From: Pardosa pseudoannulata
Lineage: Eukaryota > Arthropoda > Arachnida > Araneae > Lycosidae
Length of the DNA stretch: 64,000 nucleotides
Direction: 5' to 3'
Assembly (NCBI GenBank): GCA_032207245.1
Contig: CM063502.1
Coordinates: forward strand, 113,494,312-113,558,311
Under the pieces are notes generated by a model, which saw nothing but the letters and a program-made list of their open reading frames with translations, searched no databases and was not told the DNA's origin. Positions 1 to 13,553 of this stretch are shown piece by piece (the stretch's first letter is position 1; the number at the start of each line of letters is the position of its first letter). The position numbers were made by a program, and so were the translations under genes.

Positions 1-3000
1 TTCTCAATCACTAATAGGGGGCACTACTTAAGCAAACGAAACAGTCAACATACCTCCTAAAATAAAAATCATGAAATTGAACGTTTTATATACACTCTAA
101 CTGCTCCTAAATGCCTATAAATTTGTACATAATATATTAAAACAAACCAAATTTTTTAAAATTTATATAATATTTTAAAAATCACTTTAATAGCTCATTG
201 GTGTAAATTAATATTTTATGTGCGATTCAAAAATTATCTTTGGATGTAATCGTCACCTTAATATTTCATTACTTGGATGTATATTAAATATGACCCTCTA
301 ACAGAGCTTAAATTCAACTTACGATTTAAAAATCTTGATTTACTGGTTCAAAATTTAGTAAGAAGATTCTCTTATTAACTGAACCTTCAGCTGTTTAAAT
401 TTTATGGTTCAGTGTATAACTGGTTTCTCGCCGGATTTTAACAATTTTCCGGACTGTTAAATATTTTTTTATTTCTTTTTAAACTGATGTTAGTAAAAAA
501 TCAACAAGGGGGTAAAATTTATCAATTTTCTAAAAATATTCCATTAATTTCACTGTTTAAGTAAACTTTTATTTTTTCCCTATAATTTAATAGTGTTATT
601 AAAATATTTCATTTTTGCTTCAATTTACTTTTTTTTGGTATCTAATTGTTTTTTATTAAGTGTATTCTAAGTTCAGTTATTTAAGTTTTAATGTCTATTG
701 TATGTATTTTATATATATTTTTTTAAACATTCACCGTTTCCTAAAAATATATATGCTTAATCTGTTTCCACATAAGAATATATAATTTCCATATTTATAT
801 TTCCTTTATACGGAAATTAATTTTTATTTTTTAAAAATCGATCTTAATTATTTCAATAAATGATTTCAAACAATTTAGTTTGATTTTAGTTATGATTTCG
901 TCTAAATTCTATTGAAATCTCTTCGGACCTGTATGAAAACATCATCTTTTTGAAATTTTATCAACACTTCCATGGATTTTGCAAATTTTGGAAAACACAT
1001 TTTACAAGTTCCATCTACGTATGCACCTAAATCAAGGAGATATAAGTTTAAAAACACCAAAAATACTAGATATTTTAGATTAAACGTGCATTTTTCTTTG
1101 AAAGACATTTCTAAATTATGAATCTAAAGAAGTCATAAGACTTTTTGGGGCCTTATTACGTTACAACTAAATTGCTTCAGAACAGTCATCAAGACTCTTT
1201 AGTTGGTAGTTTTGCTTGGGGAGTGTATATATATTTTGCAATGACATGCACTTTAAAATTTTTACTCAAAGCCGCAAGTCAAATTGTAGCCAAGGCACAC
1301 TAGTAAAGTATAAACAAGAGGCCTAGCTGGATGTGTTAGCTGTAAATTTTCTCATCTAAGATTGAAAGATGAGAAAGCTGAAGCTAAAATAAAATATTTT
1401 TATTTGCTTCGTTATATTTCTAAGTATGCAATAATTACGAAACTGAATATTTTGAAATCACTCTACTACATCCGTGTTTAGACTTTTTGAATTATGATAA
1501 TGTTCATTGAATATTGCATCATTGAAAAATAAACTGAAATACAGTAGTTTAAATCCAATATAACTAATTAGGCCACAAAGACTTAAAACTACACTTATTT
1601 TATGACTGCAGTTTCAGGTTCAAATCCTATTTCTGGTATGTATCTGGTATGTAATTTAGTAGCCGTTAGTATGTAAGACTTACTCCTAATGAATATTTCC
1701 CAGTGTTATTAATTTTCCTGTATAAAAAGCGACTTTAATACTCAACAAATGTATCCGTATAATTATCAAATTCTGTTGAAACCATAAAATGTTATATTTA
1801 AAATCAATTTTATTTAAAATCAAAAACGTGAATATTTTAAACAAAATCAGAAATTGGTACATTTAAATTAAAATTAATTGCAGTTCTGTACAAAAACATT
1901 TAAGCATTTTAGAACTCTAAGCTTCATACATATAGTCATTTATACAAGTCTCTGAAAGAGGAAATTTTTCTTGTTCTAAAATAAGAATCTTTCGCTATGA
2001 ATATTTTATACAGTGATTAAAAACTAAAAAAATAATACATTTAAAAAAGAAACAAATGATAAAAGTAGCGAACACCATAGAGATTACTTACACATCTTTT
2101 TCTCTTGTATTTTTCCATCTCGCAAGCACGCTTAAGATTTCTTCTACAAAATCTCATCATATTTAAAATCATTCCCATGCGACTAAAACACTAATGTTAA
2201 TCACGAAATGTCTATTTAAGGGTTATTACCTATACTTTGCGTCACAGAGGAGTTCGAGAACCATCCTTTTTTTATTCCTTCACCAATAGTTAAAAAGTTA
2301 AGAGATAATATATGGCTCCCAGATAAATATATGTATTAGTGTGCGATGTATTATTCCTTTTTCCTGCCAATTCATAAAAAAATATTCGGATTTGAAGTAA
2401 TAGTAAGAATAATTGAATTATTCTCACCATTTTTATTGTTTAAGTGCAATTTAATATTTCTTTTAAGGTTTTTCTGTGTTAGAAAATAAAAAGAAATTTT
2501 AAACTATTTAAATAAACACTGATAGCATTTCTCAAAAAGAGATGTAATCTTAACTATTTGCCCACGGTCTATATAGAAAAATACGACTATGTTCAGAAGC
2601 ATCATAATCTTATTGAATTTCTCACCCTATACTACTTAAAATATATAAATGCATTTAAACAAAATTGTTGGTGTTACTCATGTTTTTATCATTTGTTTTC
2701 AGAATTACATTTATAAACTGACCTTATTCTTAAACTTTAGAAAAATTATGTAATTTTACCCTCCGGACTACACTCCTAAGTCACATTGGACTCAGTACAT
2801 TAAATTTAAATAACATGCTTCTGTCTCCAATATATTACTTCTGTCATGTCCAATATATTTACATTCAACTAATGAATAATAACAAAGAATGTTTAAAAAT
2901 AACAATCAGGGGAGATGCGTGACTTCTTCAGTGGGGTTCCTAATATTACCTTAATAATATTCTAAACTAATGCTACGTTACACATAATCCGTGTTCAACA

Positions 3001-3867
3001 ATCTCTAGATAGAGACGTAAATACTTTTAGCGGCAACGTCTACTTGACAGCACACTTGCTATCCGGTATATACATTTGAATTACTATTCTGGGCACTATA
3101 GGTAAAACCGTATAATATTTTTAAATTTTGGTACTTCCGTATTTAATAAAGCTCTTCTTAGTGGTTTGAACTTGGTGCATTATCTCACATTGAATCACAT
3201 TCAATTGGAAGCAAATGTCAATCTTAAGTTTCAAACTAAAAATTCTTGTTTGAATAGCTTCGAATTCTTTATTTGAAACTTAAGGAGAAATAACAGAATA
3301 TTTTTAAGTCAGACACAGAAGAGGCATTAGAAGGAATTAATTTACAGACATATACTTACTGCCAAAGGTTTAGTAAATAGATGAAAATGCTAATATTCTT
3401 AAGCCATTCTTAATTGATAGTGCTGCGATTGATCGCGGAGTTATAAGGAAATATGAAAATATTTTAGGCAATTGTAAATCGAGGCTTCATGCCAATAAAT
3501 AGGGAAAAGACATTAGAGTAAGAATTTAAAGTTGTGACTTACTTAAGTTTCATGTAAATGCTGATAAGAAGTATTTACAGTTTCATATTTTGTTTTCAAA
3601 CTAAACGTAATTTAAGGGAATGGAAAAGACAAATAAAAGTTTCTAACCTCTATCATGCTGTTGGACACATTAAAGTAGCTACTGAAATACAACTCATCTC
3701 AAATGTTTCACCTTCTTTCGCATTCATCATTCACTAATTTTATGATGAAGGAAACAGAAAGCAAAAACACACGTGCTAAAGTGTTGTCTAAATTCCTATG
3801 GGCGTTTGACCAAGTATTATGATCCCTTGGACGATTGCATTTATGTGGTTGAAAAGCGAGACCGAAC
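1..3867. other. AT-rich non-coding DNA, nothing recognised
   Basis: No conserved protein frame, RNA gene or clear repeat was seen here. A short stretch at 2250-2270 (gttcgagaaccatcc) resembles a hAT-type terminus but has no partner. A 68-residue open frame on the minus strand at 902-1108 has no recognisable family and looks like chance. Confidence 0.5.
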
Positions 3868-4130
3868 ATCTCCACGTGTTCCATGCATCACTAACGTGTG
3901 TCTAGAACCAGGATGAAGTTCAGATCACCTTTGTAAGACTGTTCGTTGTAGCAGTTGGACCTAGTTTCATTTTAATGGATGATAATACTTGTTCGGCTGT
4001 CATCACAGAGGATTAGCTCGAAATTGAGGGAATTGGGCCACTGTGAGTGACACTGTAGAGATTAATCACCTCATCAAAAACATGGTCATGGACTGTAAAC
4101 TTTGTACGCAGACTAGGAGTACTCACATAC
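3868..4130 (+). pseudogene. Tc1-like transposase fragment 1
   Basis: The plus strand reads HVFHASLTCV, then DEVQITFVRLFVVAVGPSFI followed directly by LMDDN, then AVITED, a stop, and LEIEGIG. This is the middle catalytic part of a Tc1-family transposase around the second Asp (consensus F-x-x-M/Q-D-N-A-R-P-H). The ARPH part is damaged (NTCSA) and an in-frame stop (TAG) follows. No ends or target TA were identified, so this is a decayed internal fragment. Confidence 0.6.
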
Positions 4131-4139
4131 CGTATAAAT

Positions 4140-7100
4140 GATCGTTTAGTTTCTTTAGACTTCAAACATTTTTTTTTAATACAATGTAACACAATTTTGT
4201 TTCAAAATTATGAAACTTCAATATTATTTTCGGTATTTTCGTTTTTTTTTAAATATTTTTTTTCATGTGTATTGTATATGTATATTTTCTTCTGTATTTC
4301 GAGTCAATGAAAGCAGAAGTAGTCAATGTTTTCACATTTAACGCTTCTTGTTTTAAACTTTTGGAAGTAAGTGTACAATAATTTTATTGGTAAAAAACTC
4401 TAAGTTCAGTAGCCTTTAATATAATTTTTCAATAAATGCAAAAATATGTGTAGCCAGTGAGAATATAAAGAAATTTCTTTTCCTGTTTTTCCACCTATAT
4501 TGTTTTTAATGAATGTGCTCTAAAATAAAGCATAGTTAGCAACATATTTTACCAAAGGAACTAAAGTAAATAAAGGTTTCTTTTAGAAAACTGTAAGTAG
4601 TTTCTTAAATAATTTTATGCCTTTAGCTTATAATACAATCATTTTTATTTTCCCTAAAAAATTATATAACTTAGAGTAAAACATACTTGTTTTCATATGT
4701 ATTCGTAAAAACATTAAAAATCTTCATTTTTTAATAAAAAGTGTCTTTTATAATCCATATAAATTAGAATTAGAGAGATGTTATAGATAAAAATATATTA
4801 AGTTAAACGGATATTTATTTTATATGTAATAAAATAAAATATTATTAAATATCGAAAGAAAAGTAATTAGAAATACATGCGGAATTCAAATATTTATAAA
4901 GTATAAAAACTTTTATTTCAAAAAACCTTTTTTTTTTAATTTTTTTTACAGCAGCAGTATTTAATGATTTATAAGAACGGCACTCCTAAAAACGTATAAT
5001 ATAGTGGTTTAACGATATGTCTTTTCTAAAATTATATGTAAGTTAGTTGTTAGTTCTATTGTATAAAGGTTGAAAATATAAATTATTCAACTGAATGGAA
5101 GATATGCATTTTTCATACCGTTATTTTATGTAAATAATAGTATAATTGGTGATATAGGTGTCAGTAATTTTTACATCACCGCTTCTAGTTACTGAGACGT
5201 GATTTTTTTATTCAAACAACGGAAATCTAGCAGTATAGATGCTATCGTCAGACGCATTTCATATTCTGAATTAAGCATGAATCGATTTTTTGTTTTCGTT
5301 GCGGAATATGCTAAAAACGATTTGTCACATAAATATGTATGTTATTCTAAATGGCGTCAAATTAGAAATGGCTGTTTTGGCAAGTTGCGTTGCAGCATAA
5401 TTTGGTATGTTCTGTTACAGCTAAGAATGTTAGTCATTGACAGAAAACCTTATTTCATATCGGTCAAGGTAAGTAGATGTAGCTTATGGATTTAAATTTT
5501 AACTGCAGTCTATGTTGTATTTCTTTACATATTTTAATTCTCCTCACGACACCCCTAGTAAAATTTTGTTCATATTTGAATCGAGGTTGAAAACCACTCG
5601 TATATAGTAACAAGTATTATAATCAATGCAGGATGAAGTATGAAAAATAAACAGTTTTTTTCCTAATATTTGTACTCATTATTAACGAATGTAGTACAAA
5701 TTTCTGGAAGACAGACATATCGAATTTATAGTAAAAATTATCCGTCCCTTGTTTCCTTGATTGAAAATAAATCGTAAGTAGTGTTCGAAAATAATGATAC
5801 TTTGATTTATATAATGCATATTTTAGTTTTTTAGCATATTCCAGATATTCGGAATTAAATGATGTTTTGTTTCACAGAAGATAAACAAAAGAAAGTAATA
5901 TTATATATTATTCTGTTAGAATAGATGGGCTTTGTTATTCATACATTATAATAGCATATTATAAGGAATAGAAACAAGAAAGTAAAATCATTGCTCATAT
6001 ATTTCTGCCATAACTTAACAATGCGGAATTTTTTTAAATACCCATGCTTGACGCTATTTTAATGTCTAATAACGTAACTATATGTGACATAAAATATAGT
6101 ATGCACAATATTTCATAGATTTAAGAGGCATTTTAATTAGTTAACGATCATTCTAGTATAATTCAATCTTAATATATTTGCGAAACCGAAATTACATTAA
6201 TTTTTCTTAAAAATTGTAATTTCTATGCAGTTAAAAATTTATACATTGTTATAAAAGTCTAAACATAAGATTGAAAAAAAATAAAATCTCTTATAAACAT
6301 TGTTCATTTAATTTTTTTATTCAGTTGAGTTCATTTACACTGAACAAAGTAACTGAAAATATAAAAAATGTTTCACGATTTAGCAACAACAAAAAATAAA
6401 CCCTAAGAAAACAACGAAAAAAATAAAAATTAGATTTGGGATTCAGGGATTTTATATTTTTGTTTTATATTCTACCATTCCTGCCATTTGCAGCATCCGT
6501 CTTTCATTCTAAAACCTTGAATTTCGACTGAATGTGAGATTTATGACCTCTTGCAGAGAGATGGAATTTTAGTTCTCAGGAGTAAAATTCTGTTCTGTTC
6601 TCTTTTCTTTTTCACTTTTCAGGGGTGATAATAATCCATATCACCTTTTTCTTAATGTTATCTTATTCAAAAAGATATTCTTAATTTTTTTCTAATCGTC
6701 TTTTCTGAAAAAAGACATTTACGATTTTTTTTTTCAAAGTAGAAGAATTTAATCTTTTTTTCTTTTTTAAAGTAATCATGTTTCAATAGAAAAAGTTTGC
6801 TTCAAATGAATCTACATTTTTACTTTTGTGTTAAAAAACTTTTTTGTTTAAAGATTTAACCTTTAACTTTATGTATTTATGTAAAAACAAATAGAGAATA
6901 TAAAACATGCTAGAAATGTTTAAAGCATTCAAAGTGCCATGTAGCATCAAAAGTATTAAGTATTACATAACTTTATTTTTTATTAAGTAGGAAAATTGAA
7001 ATCTATTTAAAAGATTAATTACTTAATTAACCACAATTATTTTTCCGATTTTTAACTTTCATTATAAAACTTATAAGCGTACAGTGATTAAATATTTATA

Positions 7101-8584
7101 CTAGAAAGTAAAATTAATTTAAGAATGAAAAATTTAAAAAAATGTAGTCTTCTAAACTAATTTTAATTCATAAAAGTTAGATTGCTATCCTTCCTCAGTG
7201 AAATAACCATACGACAAAAATCTATTGTTATACTATTTCTAGGATATTATAATTGTCTAAAACGCTTCTGAAAAGGGTATTAGAACAAATAAAAACACTC
7301 ATGTAACTCTCTTGATTTTGGGATCTCTTGATTTTGGTCTTTCAACTAATAGATTTTGGTTTTCATCAAAATAAGTCCAAGCACACCTAATGGACACTAA
7401 ATGCTAGTAACGAGTTATTGAAATTTTATCAGGATTTATTGAAATTTTACCAGGATTTTAATTGGAAAGAATACGGTGGTAGAAGGTTTAAAATGACATT
7501 TAACTAACCATAATGCTAAATATTATGTTTTATTGTATTTATATTGGTATAAGAATGCCATTTTTGTTACCATTTTTGTTTTTAAAGTTGTATAACAATG
7601 TTCAGTTGACGCCATTGGCTACTGGAAATAGAAAAAAAACTTGCCAATGGAGGCATATAATACATCTGTTACGATTTTTCTTAACAATTTTAGTTTGCTA
7701 TTCTTTTTCAGAGAAAATATTAAAAAGTGATTTCAAAATTATTCCTTGAATTCTTTTGGATTATAAAAATATTGGAATACAAAGATTGGATCTTGATACG
7801 TTTTCACTCTCTTCTATCCAAAGTTATTTTTCTCATTACCAATGGTTTAGCCGAAGTGTTTGAGATATATACATTTAAGACCGACCAAGCATTTTTAATT
7901 AAGTTAAATAAGTGGGATCAATAATAAACGTGTCAAGCCACACTCGTCATTGTACTTCCTAAAAAAGAAAGATGATATCGAGTGAGACTAAGAATTGAAG
8001 CTCAAATGCTTAAAAATTCTGAAAATAAAACTGTGTTTAATGGCGTGTGAACAGAGATAGACGAATACTTTCGGAACAGAGGAAACAAAGAGAAAGGCAA
8101 GTGAATGCAATGCATGACAATGTAGTAATTGTACTAAGACACACATGTAAATCTTGAAAGATTATTTTGCTGTATTTTTTCTGATTTATTTAATTTTTTT
8201 TTACTTTTTAAGAGAGGAAATAAATATATTTTATGACAGATTTAAAGGAAAGTTATTTAGAGGTATATAGATTTTCTTATTAGTGTACTTTTCATATCTA
8301 ATATTTTTAAGCCCGCAAGTCAAATAACATAGCAAATCAAACTAGTTTTACAAAAAATTGAATGTGTATTTTAAATCAAAATTTATCTGTAGCCTTTTTT
8401 TTTAAAAAAAAAAACAACAACTTTATTTTCTTATCCCCGTCTTTTTTATTTTTTTTAACTTTTAATTTCGTATTTTTTAAAAAATTCCCTACATTTTCTT
8501 TATATAGAAATATCTAACCTGATATTTTACAGCGATTGAAAGTGGTAGAATTTGTTAAAATAATAGGCATAAGTTTCAAAAGTG
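4140..8584. other. AT-rich non-coding DNA
   Basis: Apart from the possible hAT terminus near 5.55 kb, no gene or repeat was recognised. Open frames at 5199-5495, 7513-7749 and 7727-7924 (plus strand) have compositions expected of chance AT-rich frames and no visible family motif. Confidence 0.5.
5535..5602. repeat. Possible hAT-type terminal fragment
   Basis: The stretch with ctcacgacacccctag followed by gaggttgaaaaccactcg resembles the typical end of hAT/Charlie-like non-autonomous elements, which read TGGTTCTCAA followed by (A/T)-rich sequence and a CCCC block when reversed. No opposite end or 8-bp duplication was found nearby. Confidence 0.3.
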
Positions 8585-8720
8585 GTTCTTCCTAGTACTT
8601 TAGGGTGGGAAACGTGTTTTTGCAATTTAAATTTAAATGATATTCATTTTACTTCATGAAACTGATTTATTAATTTCGTACGGCATGTATTATTATTGCA
8701 GACATCCATCAAAATATAAG
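8585..8720 (-). repeat. Unclassified interspersed repeat, copy a (partial)
   Basis: On the minus strand this resembles copy b at 9.02-9.32 kb. Both hold 'gatggatgtctgcaat'/'gatggatttctacaaa'-like sequence, then an atatcatttaaatttaaa-type core and 'gcaaaaacacgtttccc'. The repeat family is not identified. Confidence 0.45.
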
Positions 8721-9018
8721 AAAAGATTTAATGGAATACATTATACACAGAACAATCATTAAACATAAAGTTTTATGCTTAGGTATTATTTATCCGTACA
8801 CTTTGTTATCATAAGTAAGAACTTAAGAACTTTATTTTTACGGCATGCATTGGTAAAGATATATATTAAAATTTTTAAAAAGTTTTAATTCATATGCTTT
8901 GATATAACAATTATTTCTCAGATAATTTTTTTTCTTATTTTAAGTAAAAATTTACCCATAGAACTTGTTTTCATAATAATTATTTTTAAAAATTTCCTGA
9001 GGTAGTTGGTCTATATTT

Positions 9019-9320
9019 TTAATATTTGCGTCTTTTGCTCTTTAAAAATGTTTCCATACTTTTCCTCACATAAATTCCCCACCTGACATTTTTCATCTTC
9101 GATTTTCCAGCAATGGAAAGCGCTAACATTCGTTGAATGCACTGCGCACATTCCATAGAAGAGCGCCTTCCCCAGAGGGGAGTATGTTTTTGCACTTTAA
9201 ATTCAAATGATATCCATTTCACGTCAGGAAACGAGTTTATTTTGTTTCACACAGCATGCTTTGGTTTTGTAGAAATCCATCAAACTTTAAGCATATATTT
9301 TATTAAGTACATTTTAAATC
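9019..9320 (-). repeat. Unclassified interspersed repeat, copy b (fullest)
   Basis: Read on the minus strand it runs: aaataaactcgtttcctgac, then atatcatttgaatttaaag, a CCCCTCTGGGG block, ttcaacgaatgttagcgct, and aaaatcgaagatg. The same order of blocks is found on the plus strand at 12.79, 13.08 and 14.20 kb. Opposing open frames at 9019-9222 and 9137-9352 overlap this repeat and are probably not genes. Confidence 0.55.
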
Positions 9321-9329
9321 CTGCATTTA

Positions 9330-12125
9330 TTATTCCAAAAGTTTGCTTATAGATATAACAACCATCGTTATTTAACTGGAACTTTGTCCACTTGTTAACT
9401 TGTCACTACAAAAATCAAACTCCAATGTATTTATATTGAGTTAATATAAATATAGATGAAATACATTAATAATTTAAATTTTTATATTTCAAATTTATTT
9501 CTTTGAACTTTAGTTGCATAGTTTCTCAAAAGAAATCTTAATTGCAATACAAAGAATGGATCTGTTCTGCAGCATATAGTAATTGTTATAGCTTTACAAT
9601 ACACTTCTGCAATATTTTGTTGTGTCTTGAGCATGTATTACGAAATTAACATGCGTTAACAAAGGCATAATTTTCTTCGTAGCAAATACAAAATGTTACT
9701 TGAATCTGTGTATTACATTTATGTATAATAAAAGAATCGACAAATTTACTATCATAAATACAAACTCCTTACCTTTCTCTTCAATTATATTTAATTTAAT
9801 ATAACTTCTTCATATAATATTAGCAAAAGATAACCATAAAAACTTTTACTTCCTTCAAAATTATTGTTACCCTCACAAGTTTTTGGCACATTCTTACCGC
9901 TATTTCAATGGCATTAAATAAAAAATTAGGATATTTTCCAGAATTAAAAGCTTATTTTTGTTCACGTACTCATTGAGATAAATTATTTGATAATTTTGAC
10001 AAATTAGTTGTTAGTCTCAGTATGGTAAAATGAAAAAATGCGTTTTTTCCCTACTCATGAAAAAATGAATTTTTTTTTGTTCAAAATATTTTGCTGCTAT
10101 ATTTAATGAATGTAGCCTCATTTTTTAAACTAATTTATTTCCTATTTATAAATAGTACTTTTAATAAGCTTTTAAATGTTTTACTTCCCAACTTAATATC
10201 CTTTTCTTAACATCAAAATATGCATGCCATCCCAGTTTCTTTTTTTCGATTTGTGGTATCTATTAAATCTCTGTCCAAGCTAATTCAATTTATTTGGCAC
10301 CCTTGAAATAGATTTTTTGTCCTTCACTATAAGTGACTAACGTATACGGTCATAATATCCTGGTGTTGGGTTTCTGCCTAGCAGGTACACAAGACATTTC
10401 CCTGTTCACCTAGAGAACGCTAAGGGTAAATATGTGATTTCTGGTGAGAAGTTGGTGGAAGGGAGAGAGCTACGAAAAGAATCCTTGAGGAGAGTCAGTA
10501 CCGTAGCATCAAGTACACCTTACACTTCTCATTGAAGACGGTCAGTCAGGAGTTATGAAAAGTGACTAGAATGTGTTATGAACGATGTTACAAATTTAAA
10601 GATTGTGTTCTTGTACATATTTGGGGTTAGTGCACTGACTTACACACAATACCAACAGAGAAAGTGTTCTTTGGCCGAGCTCATTTTACTTTAATAAGCA
10701 TTTTACTCTTTTATTCTTTTACTTTGATATACGATTAGAATATTCAGAAAATGTGTAACGGAAGACCTAAACAAATTGTGCCGTCATAAAAACAAAGTAA
10801 ATTTTTTTCAGTGGTAGGCACGCATCTAAACGGTCACACATGTTGTAAGAAAAATGCATTATTACCACAATTAGTGGATCATACATGTTTTTATAATAAT
10901 AATTCCATGTTCAGTTATGTATTGTAATAAAATATAGTTTAAAATACTACCAAACTCTTTTTATTTTTTTAATTATTGCACTAAAAGTTGTAAACTTTAA
11001 ATTATTCTGTAATTAGTTAGTAAGATTCCCAAAATTTATTCCTGTTGTATAAAATTCATATACATGGACTACACCTAAACTATCATCCATTTTTATGAAC
11101 CACTTAATTGTGATATCTACCACTTAAAATGTTTTTCACTTTTTATGTGCAAGGAACATAGCTTCATGTAAGAAAATCTTTTACTATCTTAATTATTTAA
11201 CATACCTGTATTTATGCTAAATTTCAACGTGGATAAAAGATATGGGGTAAAAATTATTAGTTTTTTAAATAATTTATTTATTACCTTATAAACAGCTAAT
11301 TCAATTGATAGTTTGGTCATAAAAACACAAATTAAATTTAAAAGAATTAGTATGTTAGATGTCTTTTAAGTAATATCTCCTTTAATTATGATCCTACAAG
11401 GAAGAAAATAAGTTTCTCAGAATTTTCTAAATTCATGGATACCTATCGCTACACCAAAATTCTATTCTCTTTTTGGAAGATAAGTTATAAATAAACTGCA
11501 AGACAGACGTGAGTATGTATGAGTGATGTCTATATGAGTGATTATTGCACCATCTATAACACAGAAATATACATTTTTTCTCCAATGCATTAGAATATTA
11601 CAGTACAGAAATTCTAAATCAAATACAGAAAGAAATGTTATTGCTTTAAATACAGAAACCTTTCTATATTTTTAATTCAGAAGTTGTACTCACAATTATC
11701 TGATTATTGGATTTGTGAAGTTTCCAAAGATGACGTAAGTCTTGTACCGCCATGTTCTCCATACTCATTGTTATTAACACGATATAACTTTTTTATGGGG
11801 GTGTGTATATAACATATTAGTATCTTACCCAAATTACTGCATTATTTATGATAACTGTAGGAAATGGTCAAATATGCTGTGAGTACCATTGATTATCCCA
11901 CACTGAATTCAGTCTGACAAGAACTGGACTATCTAATTTATGTATACCAAGGGTTTACACATAGGACACCTATAAGGTCTGTACACAAAATATGACAAGG
12001 TTTCTGTATTTCGTGTAATGTTCTTTTTCACTGTATTTATATATAGTTTTATTATTATAGTGTTCTGAAGCCCCGGGTTGAACTATGAAGATTCCTATTG
12101 AAGATTTTATGGATATCATTTCAAT
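9330..12125. other. AT-rich non-coding DNA
   Basis: No gene recognised. The block at about 10360-10660 is less AT-rich and is bounded by TGTTGG and CCAACA, but lacks target duplications (see the rejected list). Confidence 0.5.
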
Positions 12126-12129
12126 TTAA

Positions 12130-12749
12130 CCCTCTAAGCAGTTCGCACGTACAATTCCGCCAAACCGATGATGACTTCAAAACGTACAGTTTTCGACCTC
12201 CAATAACGCTCCGAAAATGGATGTAATGTACATTTTTGCCAGTGCTTTCCCCTATGGAGTTATGAAGTAGGAGGGTCAGGTCTATTGTTTAGGAACTGCA
12301 CCCCTCTTTCACTGACATTTCTTGAGGGATGAAACCTACCATCTGAGGCACAAAGACACTGATAGCTTTTCATGGTTTGTAAATTTCTATTTCGAAGTAT
12401 TTCGTTTGCCGTAACAGATGTATCTCTAATTGCACCCCTTAAATATCTTGGGTGACTTTCGTAAAAAATATAAATAAGTCTCTCAAAGAGTATTTTTTTT
12501 GTACTTTTAGAATCCATTATTTCTTATGGGATAATATTCCAGACTTGAAGAGCTTTCTGTGTATTAACAATCTATAATATCTATTTATATATCTATATGT
12601 AACCAGAAGTTAAGGGACAATAACGAGGGTGGGTTTTCCATATTCCATTCTAGTCGACAAAGAGTGAAGTTAAAAATCATAGAACTCTTTGGCCACTGAC
12701 ATTATCGTATTTTGGAGAATTTTTTTCTAGATGTGTTCCACTCGGAGGG
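12130..12749. mobile_element. TTAA-flanked MITE, piggyBac type (620 bp)
   Basis: TTAA stands at 12126-12129 and at 12750-12753. Just inside, both ends begin CCCTC: CCCTCTAAGCAG on the left and, reversed, CCCTCCGAGTGG on the right. A TTAA target site with CCC-starting inverted ends is the hallmark of the piggyBac superfamily. The interior has an 85-codon minus-strand open frame (12260-12517) with no recognised domain and no transposase motif, so the element is called non-autonomous. Confidence 0.55.
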
Positions 12750-12784
12750 TTAAGACGGAAAAAAAACACATATTTCTTTTGTGG

Positions 12785-12975
12785 TAAATTTCCTTTTGTA
12801 GAATCCATGCAGTTTATTCAACGAATATTAGCTCTTTCCATTACTAGAGAATCAAAATAGTAAAAAGGTCAGAAGAGACTATTATAAAAAGAAAACAAGG
12901 AAAAAATATTAAAAAATATGAAACACAAGTATTAAGAAAAATTAGACCAATGATCTCAGAGAAGATTTTTAGATA
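12785..12975 (+). repeat. Unclassified interspersed repeat, copy e (partial)
   Basis: It shares ttcaacgaatattagctctt, then ttgctagagaatc-like sequence, and ends in aaaaattagaccaatg...cagagaag, matching copies b and d. It lacks the 5' half of the family. Confidence 0.45.
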
Positions 12976-13079
12976 TTATGAAAACAAGGTCTACGGATTT
13001 ATATGAATTAAGACTTAAACTTTCTTTATAATGAATGCTATGTCTATAACGCACTCCATAAAATCGTTCGTTATATTTT

Positions 13080-13335
13080 GATGGATTTATTCAACACCAG
13101 AATATGCAATAAGAACATATAAACCCGTTTCTTGAAGAAAATAAATTTAATTTAAATTGTGGAAATATATTTTCTGCCCAAGAATCCTGTGAAAGGCTCT
13201 CAACTTTGAAATCTCCGTAATGATTTTAACGAATGTTAATGGTTTTTATCGATGCAAAATCGAAGCTAGGAATTTATGTAAAGAAAAATGAAAAAAAAAG
13301 ATGTTTAAGAAATGGGACACATAAGGACTAAAAAA
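13080..13335 (+). repeat. Unclassified interspersed repeat, copy c
   Basis: It carries tgatggatttattcaa, aacccgtttcttgaag, a 'tctgcccaagaatcctg' block, aacgaatgttaatgg and aaaatcgaagctagg in the same order as copies b and d. Confidence 0.5.
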
Positions 13336-13377
13336 TTAAACAAACAGCCACAGGAGAGATATGAAGATTTTAATTCT

Positions 13378-13407
13378 GTAAATAAATAAATAAATAAATA
13401 AATAAAA
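13378..13407 (+). repeat. (TAAA)n microsatellite
   Basis: About seven AAAT/TAAA units in a row. Confidence 0.9.
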
Positions 13408-13553
13408 AGGATAAATGGGATTTACTATATGCATACAATTTTAGGTGTATAATATATTTAATAAAGTCTTCGGTTGCATTTTAAACTAATTACAAAGGTA
13501 CTGCATAAACCTGTTTACCCCATGTAAACAGATTTATCCTCTATGACATAAAT

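Noticed and set aside
10364..10657. Possible solo LTR bounded by TGTTGG and CCAACA
   Set aside because: The 5-base flanks (cctgg and gagaa) do not match, and no primer-binding or coding partner is present. The short inverted ends may be chance.
12260..12517. 85-codon minus-strand frame as a host gene
   Set aside because: It lies wholly inside a TTAA-flanked MITE and shows no recognised domain.
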